DNA of 6,079 nt, from NCBI GenBank assembly GCA_018695085.1, contig JABHOU010000190.1, positions 1-6,079 of the forward strand, read 5' to 3'. The notes beneath the pieces are model-generated. The model did no database searches. It was given only the letters and a program-made list of their open reading frames with translations, and was not told where the DNA came from. Position 1 is the stretch's first letter, and the number at the start of each line of letters is the position of its first letter. The position numbers and the translations under genes are program-made. Below, in pieces: positions 1 to 5,650 of this stretch. Source of the stretch: Opitutia bacterium. Lineage in GTDB: Bacteria > Verrucomicrobiota > Verrucomicrobiia > Opitutales > Seribacteraceae.

Positions 1-870
1 AAAAGCCCTTTACCCAAGACCATGGTCATCGAGTTGGCCAATGGTGGCGACGGCTACATCCCCCCGCCCGAGCAACATTTCCTCGGCGGCTACAACACTT
101 GGGCCGCCCGCTCCGCCGGGCTAGAGGTACAGGCGGAACCCAAAATCGTTGAGTCTTGCCTTCGTCTCCTTGAGAAGGTTGCCGCGAAACCACATCGCGT
201 CCCAATGGTTTCTCAAGGCTCCTCGGCAAAGGCCATCACCAACCTCAAGCCCGTGCACTGGTGGCGCATGGACGAATTCCAAGGTCCGCTTGCAATTGAC
301 GAACAAGGCAACCGCGACGGTCACTACGAGGACGGCGTAGTCTTTTACCTCGAGGGCCCGGACTCGAAAAGCTTCACGCCCGCTCAAGTCAACCGCTGCT
401 CCCACTTCGCCGGCGGTCGCCTCCGGGCACGCCTGCCGAAGCTTGGAAATAACTACGCCATTTCTTTATGGTTCTGGAACGGTATGCCCGACAATTCCCG
501 ACCCGTGCTCGGCTGGATGTTCAGTCGAGGACGCGACCATTCGCTCGACGCCCCCGGCGATCACCTCGGTCTGGACGGGAAAGGCAACCTCCTTTTCAAC
601 GACGGTGGAAAAACCCACCATGGGAAAACAACGGTGAAGCGCTGGACATGGAGGCAAGCAACCCTGACCCGCAAGGGCGAGGACGTCCGAGTCTATCTCG
701 ACGGCAAGCTCGAGATCAAAGCCAAGGCAAAAGCCAACCTGCTCGCGGAAGACTTCTTCATCGGCGGGCGCAACGACAACCGGTCCAACTGGGAAGGACG
801 CATAGACGAGGTCGCCCTATTCGACCGAGCCCTCACCCAAAAAGAAGTTGAGAGCCTGTCGCTTGATTGA
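1..870 (+). CDS. Neutral ceramidase-like protein with C-terminal LamG domain (5' partial)
   Basis: The reading frame is open from base 1 and ends at TGA 868-870, so this is the last 289 residues of a longer protein; the ATG at 22 is internal. Fragment residues 1-66 hold the signature ELANGGDGYIPPPEQH followed by LGGYNTWAARSAGLEVQAEP. This matches, from memory, the end of the neutral/alkaline non-lysosomal ceramidase N-terminal domain as found in many PVC proteins. That enzyme type hydrolyses the amide bond of ceramides, but the catalytic part lies upstream of the window, so activity cannot be judged. Residues about 85-285 form a LamG/concanavalin-like jelly-roll domain: HWWRMDE near 86-92, YAISLWF near 152-158, VYLDGKLE near 231-238, and the closing IDEVALFDRAL near 268-278. 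LamG domains usually bind carbohydrate or other extracellular ligands, which suggests an exported protein. The family call is fairly sure for LamG and moderately sure for ceramidase; the substrate is unknown. Confidence 0.8.
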   Translation, partial: KSPLPKTMVIELANGGDGYIPPPEQHFLGGYNTWAARSAGLEVQAEPKIVESCLRLLEKVAAKPHRVPMVSQGSSAKAITNLKPVHWWRMDEFQGPLAIDEQGNRDGHYEDGVVFYLEGPDSKSFTPAQVNRCSHFAGGRLRARLPKLGNNYAISLWFWNGMPDNSRPVLGWMFSRGRDHSLDAPGDHLGLDGKGNLLFNDGGKTHHGKTTVKRWTWRQATLTRKGEDVRVYLDGKLEIKAKAKANLLAEDFFIGGRNDNRSNWEGRIDEVALFDRALTQKEVESLSLD

Positions 871-941
871 TGGAAAGAAACCTCTCACCAAGTCGCGGAG
901 AACGCGGAATCCCATCCACTACAGTGAAACCTACGCACGCT

Positions 942-1000
942 TGTCATTGCGAGCCACGACATAGTGCGGCAATCCAGTCTGAGACGCAATGCCAAATGCC
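942..1000 (+). repeat. Dispersed hairpin repeat, copy A (CHCEERSDAAIQ-type)
   Basis: The copy begins TGTCATTGCGAG (942-953) and carries CGGCAATCCAG at 967-977. The outer arms ATTGC (946-950) and GCAAT (969-973) are complementary, and inner arms CAC (955-957) and GTG (964-966) can also pair, giving a nested stem-loop. Similarity to copy D continues past the core: 976-1000 matches 1779-1803 at 18 of 25 positions. Read in frame, it gives CHCEPRHSAAIQ, a variant of the CHCEERSDAAIQ string that turns up in spurious small ORFs in many bacteria. The rest of the 871-1051 gap has no gene I would defend; 871-941 shows only a short direct repeat (CGCGGAGA/CGCGGAAT), and 1001-1030 is AT-rich and may hold the promoter of the next gene, without a clear -35/-10 pair. 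Confidence 0.8.
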
Positions 1001-1036
1001 AAAATATATCCTTCCTCCCTTTTATGAAAACACTTC

Positions 1037-1041
1037 AAGGA
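1037..1041 (+). promoter_or_regulatory. Ribosome binding site of the methyltransferase gene
   Basis: AAGGA lies 10 bases before the ATG at 1052 and is a good Shine-Dalgarno match. It fixes that ATG as the start and argues against translation from the small reading frame that overlaps it from upstream. The DUF1592 and DUF1552 genes further along show no comparable site. Confidence 0.6.
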
Positions 1042-1051
1042 AAGTAACTAC

Positions 1052-1630
1052 ATGAGCGATTGGGAACAACGCTATCAAGAGGGCGACGTCCAATGGGACA
1101 AGGGAGAGCCCTCTCCCGGCCTAGTCGATTGGCTGGCCGAAAACGCAGAACACCCGACAGGCAAGGTCATCGTCCCCGGGTGCGGGTTCGGGCACGATGC
1201 CCGGGCATGGGCCGAAGCCGGCTTCGAAGTGGTGGGCTACGATCTCGCTCCAGCCGCCGTCAAAGGCGCCGAAGAGCAAACCCCCGAATCCCTAGTCAAC
1301 GCCAGGTTCCGTCTGGGCGACTTCCTCGACGACGAACCCTGCGACGCCTTCGACTACGTCTTCGAGCACACCTTCTTCTGTGCCATCGATCCGGCTCGAC
1401 GCCCAGATCATGTCGCGGCCTGCCGGAATTGGCTCAAGCCAAAGGGCAAGCTCCTAGCCGTTCACTACATGCTGCCCAAGGACGAGGAAGGCCCGCCCTT
1501 CGGTACCGACCGCGAGGAAATCATCGAAAGATTCTCAACGAATTTCAAACTCCTCTCCGACTGGATCCCACGCTCATACTCGCACCGAACGGGTCTCGAG
1601 CGCATGTTCCTCTGGGAAAAGAGAGACTGA
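1052..1630 (+). CDS. TPMT-family SAM-dependent methyltransferase
   Basis: A complete 192-residue protein, close to the usual length of bacterial thiopurine S-methyltransferase-like (TPMT, Pfam PF05724) enzymes. It opens with WEQRYQEGDVQWDKGEPSPGL (residues 4-24), the typical TPMT N-terminal signature. The SAM-binding motif I, VIVPGCGFGHDA, is at 39-50, and the acidic residue after strand 2 is D64 in VVGYDLAP. The loop motif GDF is at 89-91, DYVFEHTFFCAI at 101-112, and GPPF at 147-150. No signal peptide is visible, so it is cytoplasmic. Relatives transfer a methyl group from S-adenosylmethionine to thiols, halides, or selenium and tellurium compounds; the substrate here cannot be read from the sequence. 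The gene stands alone: hairpin repeats lie on both sides, and 181 bases separate it from the gene before and about 350 from the gene after. It is clearly GC-richer than the DUF1592 gene downstream. The family is secure; the substrate is open. Confidence 0.92.
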   Translation: MSDWEQRYQEGDVQWDKGEPSPGLVDWLAENAEHPTGKVIVPGCGFGHDARAWAEAGFEVVGYDLAPAAVKGAEEQTPESLVNARFRLGDFLDDEPCDAFDYVFEHTFFCAIDPARRPDHVAACRNWLKPKGKLLAVHYMLPKDEEGPPFGTDREEIIERFSTNFKLLSDWIPRSYSHRTGLERMFLWEKRD

Positions 1631-1648
1631 GCCTTTCCCCAGTCGGTG

Positions 1649-1678
1649 TCCTTGCAAGCCACAACGTGAGGCAGGGAT
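1649..1678 (+). repeat. Degenerate hairpin repeat, copy B
   Basis: TCCTTGCAAGCCACAACG and the following GTGAGGCAGGGAT line up with copy A (TCATTGCGAGCCACGACATA, then GTGCGGCAATCCAG) with several substitutions and a short gap. The inner arms CAC (1660-1662) and GTG (1666-1668) survive, but the outer ATTGC/GCAAT pair is lost. It sits 19 bases after the methyltransferase stop. I read it as a decayed member of the family; chance similarity is possible given its length. Confidence 0.4.
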
Positions 1679-1693
1679 GTCACACACTCATTT

Positions 1694-1725
1694 TCATTGC
1701 GAGCCCGTTAGGGCGTGGCAATCCA
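1694..1725 (+). repeat. Hairpin repeat, copy C
   Basis: This copy has the core ends TCATTGCGAG (1694-1703) and GGCAATCCA (1717-1725). The outer arms ATTGC (1696-1700) and GCAAT (1718-1722) pair, and the inner segment is a perfect small hairpin, GCCC (1703-1706), loop GTTA, GGGC (1711-1714). The inner arm sequence is unlike the other copies, yet the pairing is kept. Confidence 0.75.
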
Positions 1726-1736
1726 CGCACTCTCTC

Positions 1737-1869
1737 TGTCATTGCGAGGAAGGTCTCGAAGAGAACTGACGGCAATCCAGCCTGATGCGTTATGCGAGAT
1801 GCCGGGCGATGCGGAAGAGGCCAGAGGGTTCCGCTGGATTGCCGCGTCGCTGCGCTCCTCGCAATGACA
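1737..1869. repeat. Palindromic pair of hairpin repeats (copies D and E, inverted)
   Basis: Two repeat units in opposite orientation form a 133-base imperfect palindrome. The ends TGTCATTGCGAGGA (1737-1750) and TCCTCGCAATGACA (1856-1869) are a perfect 14-base inverted repeat. CGGCAATCCAGC (1770-1781) and GCTGGATTGCCG (1833-1844) are a second perfect one of 12 bases. Unit D has its own inner hairpin TCTC (1754-1757), GAA, GAGA (1761-1764); unit E has GCG (1844-1846) and CGC (1853-1855). Read on the - strand, unit E encodes CHCEERSDAAIQ exactly. The middle (1782-1832) is unique and can form a competing stem, GCGGAA (1811-1816) with TTCCGC (1829-1834). There is no transposase and no coding capacity, so this resembles a non-autonomous palindromic element (REP- or MITE-like). 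No T-run follows it, so it is not a classical terminator. With copies B and C it fills most of the 1631-1971 gap. Confidence 0.8.
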
Positions 1870-1944
1870 AAGGGGGAGTGCGAAGAAAAATGTTTCTATG
1901 TAAAACCCCTTGTCTTGAATTTCACGCAACTCGATCACTTCTGC

Positions 1945-1973
1945 TTGGGCTAAAACCTTGGATTTGGTATATT
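1945..1973 (+). promoter_or_regulatory. Possible promoter of the DUF1592-DUF1552 gene pair
   Basis: A candidate -10 box TATATT (1968-1973, one mismatch to TATAAT) lies 17 bases after a weak -35, TTGGGC (1945-1950, matching only in TTG). The surrounding 1885-1980 stretch is AT-rich compared with the flanking DNA, as expected of a promoter. If real, transcription would begin near 1980, almost on the GTG start at 1981, implying a leaderless or very short-leader message. The -35 is poor and PVC promoters are not well defined, so confidence is low. Confidence 0.25.
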
Positions 1974-1980
1974 GTATGAT

Positions 1981-4281
1981 GTGAATTTCTATCGATTGGC
2001 ATGCATGGCAAGTTTGGCTGTCATTTTCGGATTTGTCTGTTGGGCAAAACCGAACGAATCTTCATTGCTCAAGGGCAAGGCGATCTTTGAAAAACAATGC
2101 GCCGAGTGTCATGGCAGCAAAGGACAGGGAGTGGCGGGAGAATATGAAAAACCACTAACCGGCGACTGGCCGCTGGAAAAGCTGATCCGGGTGGTGGAAA
2201 AGACCATGCCCGAACTCGAACCGAATCTCTGCCGTGGAGAAGAAGCAAGGCTTGTATCCAAATACGTATTCGAAACTTTTTGGCAAAAGCCGGAACAATT
2301 TTCCCAATCCCGTGAAATAACCTTGGCCCGGCTAACTAACCGGCAATTCCGCCAATCCGTGGCCGATTTGTTCGCCCAGTCGCCCGGCGCCCGAATGCCG
2401 GTCGGCGTCGACCGCGAAAAGCAAGGTTTGAGAGCCGCCTACTACGACGTGAAGAAAATGAACAAGAGGCACCAAAAGAAGAAGGACCGCATAGATCCCG
2501 TGGTTGATTTCGACTTCGGATCAGGTGTCCCGCTCGAGGGTATGAACAAGGAAGGTTTCTCCGTCTTGTGGCAAGGATCGATCTTACCTCCCGAGACGGG
2601 TTGGTATGAATTCTTCGTTCATTCTTACAACGGCTTCTCCTTTTGGATTAATGCCGATGGGAAAAAAGCTTCCATTGACGAAACCGTCGTCGGAGGCAAG
2701 GAGCGAGAAAAGAGCATCCGTCTTTTCCTCCTCGGAGGCAGGCCCTACCCGATAATGCTCGATTTCTTCAAATTCAAGGATCCCATTGCCAAGATCCGAC
2801 TGAGTTGGAAACCTCCCCATGGGAATAAAGAGATCATTCCCAAGGAATTCCTTTTTCAGCAGAGTGTGCCCCCCAGCTTGATCATCCAGCAAAAACTCCC
2901 CCCCGACGACTCCTCCTATGGGTTTCCCCGGGGAACCATGATCGAGCAGGCATGGGACGAGGCCATCACTTTCGCGGCGCTCGAGGCAGGCAGGTTCGCC
3001 AACGAAAGAATAGACCGATTGGCTCAGACCAACAACGAAGACGACAAGAGGAGAGAAAAGGTGGAGAATTTTTTTCTCGAATTCGTTAAATACGCCTTCC
3101 GTGAACCTCTTACCGAAAAGCAAAAGGAATTCTTCGTTCTCTCGCGTTTTGAAGAATCAAAAAGTCTCTCCCAATCAGTCGAGGAAATCGTACTTCTCAC
3201 CCTGAAGTCGCCTCGTTTTCTCTATCCCGAGTGGCAGGCTCTCGCCAAAAAGGACAAGGATCCCTATGTCGTGGCCACACGGCTCTCCCTCTACCTTTGG
3301 GACTCTCTTCCCGGACGTACTTTTCACCAATTGATGGAGAAAGGGAACTTCCTCAAAAAAAGCCAAATGGAAGGTCAGTCCAAGAGAATGCTGGAGGACG
3401 ACAGAGCCCAAGCCAAGTTTCAGGATTTCCTGCTCCATTGGCTGGAAATCGATCAAAACGATCCTCCGCAAAAAGATAAGGAACTGTTTCCCAAGTTCGA
3501 CGATCAAGTGATTTCCGACCTCAGGAGATCACTGATCACTTACTTGGATTCCGTGGTATGGGAGAACAGGGGAACTCTCGAGGATTTGCTTCGAGCACGG
3601 GAAATACCGCTCAGCAAGAAAATGGCGGGTTACTACGGAGTCAAAAACCTTCGTGATTCCAACGCATCGGCTTTTCCTCTTTATCCTGCAGAGGATCTTG
3701 GCCGAAAGGGTCTTTTCACTCACCCCTACCTTTTGGCCAACTACTCCTACGTAGACCAGACCTCCCCGATCCACAGGGGCGTTTTCGTTTCTCGCAAGAT
3801 TCTGGGTCGAAGCCTTCGCCCACCACAAGAGGCAATATCCTTCAAAAGTTCCGATTTCGACCCAAAATGGACGATGAGGCAAAAGGTGACCGCTCTTACC
3901 AAACCGGCCAATTGCATGGCCTGCCACGACCTAATCAACTCAACCGGCTTTCTTCTCGAGGGCTATGATGCCACAGGACGAGTACGCACCGAGGACGCAG
4001 GAAGAACGCTCGACACCAAGGTTGCCTACTTTGACCGCGAAGGGAACGAACTGTCCATGAGTGGACCCGCCGACCTGCTGAAGCACTCCTTGGCCAGCGA
4101 AAGCTCTGAAATGTTTTTTATCGAGGAGCTCTTCAAGTACGTTGCCAAACAGGATCCTTCATGCTACAAGAACATGGTAAATAAAAATCTGCTCAAAGAC
4201 ATGAGAACCAATAAGTTGACCGACCTATACCTGCAGCTTTGCTTAGAAGCCGCAACGGATGGCTTCGCTTACGTCCGCTGA
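1981..4281 (+). CDS. Secreted DUF1592-type cytochrome c protein with inserted PA14 domain
   Basis: A 766-residue protein numbered here from GTG 1981. That start gives a good Sec signal peptide: NFYR, a hydrophobic stretch LACMASLAVIFGFVCW, then A before KPNES. TTG 1972 would add three residues; ATG 2005 would drop the charged N-terminus. None has a clear ribosome site. Domains in order: class I cytochrome c (about 30-101) with haem motif CAECH at 40-44 and a possible axial Met76; DUF1587 (about 114-137, LTNRQFRQSVADLF); PA14 (about 148-298, with GLRAAYYD and LPPETGWYEFFVHSYNGF); DUF1595 (about 359-417); DUF1592 (about 427-557); DUF1588 (about 572-669) with a second haem motif CMACH at 645-649 followed by TGFLLEGYDATGR; DUF1585 (about 690-762). 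This order is typical of the family; PA14 is an insertion that in other proteins binds glycans. The likely role is extracytoplasmic redox or polymer handling with the DUF1552 protein, but the reaction is unknown. Base composition is lower in GC than its neighbours. Confidence 0.9.
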   Translation: MNFYRLACMASLAVIFGFVCWAKPNESSLLKGKAIFEKQCAECHGSKGQGVAGEYEKPLTGDWPLEKLIRVVEKTMPELEPNLCRGEEARLVSKYVFETFWQKPEQFSQSREITLARLTNRQFRQSVADLFAQSPGARMPVGVDREKQGLRAAYYDVKKMNKRHQKKKDRIDPVVDFDFGSGVPLEGMNKEGFSVLWQGSILPPETGWYEFFVHSYNGFSFWINADGKKASIDETVVGGKEREKSIRLFLLGGRPYPIMLDFFKFKDPIAKIRLSWKPPHGNKEIIPKEFLFQQSVPPSLIIQQKLPPDDSSYGFPRGTMIEQAWDEAITFAALEAGRFANERIDRLAQTNNEDDKRREKVENFFLEFVKYAFREPLTEKQKEFFVLSRFEESKSLSQSVEEIVLLTLKSPRFLYPEWQALAKKDKDPYVVATRLSLYLWDSLPGRTFHQLMEKGNFLKKSQMEGQSKRMLEDDRAQAKFQDFLLHWLEIDQNDPPQKDKELFPKFDDQVISDLRRSLITYLDSVVWENRGTLEDLLRAREIPLSKKMAGYYGVKNLRDSNASAFPLYPAEDLGRKGLFTHPYLLANYSYVDQTSPIHRGVFVSRKILGRSLRPPQEAISFKSSDFDPKWTMRQKVTALTKPANCMACHDLINSTGFLLEGYDATGRVRTEDAGRTLDTKVAYFDREGNELSMSGPADLLKHSLASESSEMFFIEELFKYVAKQDPSCYKNMVNKNLLKDMRTNKLTDLYLQLCLEAATDGFAYVR

Positions 4282-4288
4282 AAATCAA

Positions 4289-5626
4289 ATGAACTTAGAT
4301 TTTCATAGCCTGAACCGCCGTAATGCCCTGAAGGGCTTGGGCTTGTCGGCCCTATCCCTTCCCTTGGTCTCCCAAGTTCCGCACTTACAAGCCAAGGGTG
4401 ACAGTTCTTCCCGGAAGCCCAAGCAGCGGGTGATCTTCATGTTCAGCCCCAATGGGACGATCCCCAAGCACTTTTGGCCGGAAAAGGACGGGGAGGACTT
4501 CGAGCTCAAGAGCATAACCCGACCCCTTGAACCTTTCCGCGACCGCCTGCTTTTCCTCAAGAGATTGCATAACAAAGTTCGCGGCGACGGGGACAATCAC
4601 ATGCGTGGCATGAGTTGCCTGCTTACCGGCATAGAGCTATTCCCAGGCAATATTCAAGGAGGTTCGGATACGCCCGCAGGTTGGCCCAAGGGAATCTCCA
4701 TCGATCACGAGATCTCCAATTTTCTGCAAGCCAAGGAAGAAACCCGGACCCGGTTCGGCGTTCTTCATTTCGGGGTCGGTGTTCTCGACAAGGCCGACCC
4801 GTGGACCCGAATGTCCTACGCCGGGCCCAACCAACCGGTAGCGCCTTTGGGAGATCCCTACGAAGCCTATCGTAAACTCTACGGGAACGTGATGGAGAAG
4901 AAGCAAATCAACTCGATTCTTGACGATCTCAAGACCGATCTTTCCCAAGTAGCCGACAAACTCTCACCCAATGACCGCAAGCTCCTAGTCGAACATTCCC
5001 TCCTAGTCGACAGAATGGACAAGGAGTTTTCGCGTTCGGATGACCTCAAGAACCTGGCTGGAAAACCTCCGCACCTCAAAGAAGGCGTCGAAAACCTAAA
5101 CGACAATCTTCCCACGCTGAGCCGGATGCAGATCGACCTCTTGGTCAATTCCTTCGTCAATGACTTCACCCGCGTAGCCACGTTGCAATTCACCAAGTCG
5201 GTTGGGCAAGCCAAGATGAGCTGGCTGGACATCAATGAAAGACATCACACCCTTTCCCACGAGCCCGACAAAAACAAGGATGCCTACGAGAAGCTCATTA
5301 GAATCAACACTTGGTTCGCGGAAGAACTCGCCTACTTGCTAAAGAAACTGGAATCTACCCCTGAACCCGGCCAAACCGGATCCATGCTCGACCATACCCT
5401 CGTTGTCTGGACGAATGAGCTGGGCAAAGGCAACAGCCATACCCTCAACGACATCCCTTTTCTGCTCGCGGGAGGTGGTTTCGGCTTCAAAATGGGACGA
5501 TCCCTTTCTTGTCAAAACAACCCGCACAACAGGTTGCTTCTGAGTCTGGCGCATGCCGTGGGGCATCCCTTGAAGACGTTCGGCAATCCCAAGCTTAGCG
5601 CGGGCGGTCCGTTGGATTTGGGCTAA
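4289..5626 (+). CDS. DUF1552 family protein with Tat signal peptide
   Basis: A 445-residue protein from ATG 4289, seven bases after the stop of the DUF1592 gene. An in-frame ATG at 4259 would add ten residues and overlap that gene by 23 bases; I prefer 4289 because it puts the twin-arginine motif at the usual distance. The signal is LNRRNALKGLGLSALSLPL (R10, R11), with likely cleavage after HLQA near residue 35, so it is exported folded by the Tat route. The mature part matches DUF1552 (PF07586): RVIFMFSPNG near 48-56, GDGDNHMRGMSCLLTG near 99-114, SYAGPNQPVAPLGDPYEAYR near 176-195, and the C-terminal VVWTNELGKGNSH near 372-384 followed by IPFLLAGGG. Histidines at about 103, 319, 320, 324 and 384 are candidate active-site or metal residues, which is inference. 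Genes of this family regularly follow DUF1592 genes, so the two products probably work together. No enzyme activity is known to me. Confidence 0.92.
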   Translation: MNLDFHSLNRRNALKGLGLSALSLPLVSQVPHLQAKGDSSSRKPKQRVIFMFSPNGTIPKHFWPEKDGEDFELKSITRPLEPFRDRLLFLKRLHNKVRGDGDNHMRGMSCLLTGIELFPGNIQGGSDTPAGWPKGISIDHEISNFLQAKEETRTRFGVLHFGVGVLDKADPWTRMSYAGPNQPVAPLGDPYEAYRKLYGNVMEKKQINSILDDLKTDLSQVADKLSPNDRKLLVEHSLLVDRMDKEFSRSDDLKNLAGKPPHLKEGVENLNDNLPTLSRMQIDLLVNSFVNDFTRVATLQFTKSVGQAKMSWLDINERHHTLSHEPDKNKDAYEKLIRINTWFAEELAYLLKKLESTPEPGQTGSMLDHTLVVWTNELGKGNSHTLNDIPFLLAGGGFGFKMGRSLSCQNNPHNRLLLSLAHAVGHPLKTFGNPKLSAGGPLDLG

Positions 5627-5650
5627 CCGCTCTACGGAATCAGCGCCGGA

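Noticed and set aside
468..851. 127-residue + strand frame inside the LamG region
   Set aside because: Rich in Arg, Pro and Ser with low complexity, as expected from an out-of-frame reading of GC-rich coding DNA, while the other frame encodes a clear LamG domain.
867..1055. Small + strand reading frame (62 aa) between the first gene and the methyltransferase
   Set aside because: It is a translation of repeat copy A (CHCEPRHSAAIQ), overlaps the start of the methyltransferase and has no ribosome site; it is a spurious product of the repeat.
1060..1785. 241-residue + strand frame overlapping the methyltransferase
   Set aside because: Arg-rich out-of-frame translation of the TPMT gene that then runs into the repeats; no domain is recognisable.
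942..1869. CRISPR array
   Set aside because: The copies are irregularly spaced, occur in both orientations, have variable inner parts and a gene between them; no cas genes are present.
1708..1979. Small reading frames on both strands (76 aa on -, 64 aa on +) in the intergenic stretch
   Set aside because: Both are read through the palindromic repeat (CHCEERSDAAIQ on the - strand) and carry no other protein-like features.
2000..2050. Lipoprotein signal at the N-terminus of the DUF1592 protein
   Set aside because: Neither cysteine fits a lipobox properly: the LAC one is too near the N-terminus and GFVC has a poor -3 to -1 context; an ordinary Sec signal fits better.
2584..3123. 179-residue reading frame on the - strand
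   Set aside because: It lies wholly opposite the well-supported DUF1592 gene, has no recognisable domain and no start signal; it is a shadow of that gene's codon pattern.
5627..5650. Bidirectional terminator between the convergent DUF1552 and VCBS genes
   Set aside because: The 24-base gap and its flanks show no convincing stem with a U-tract on either strand; only a three-base CGG/CCG pairing is visible.
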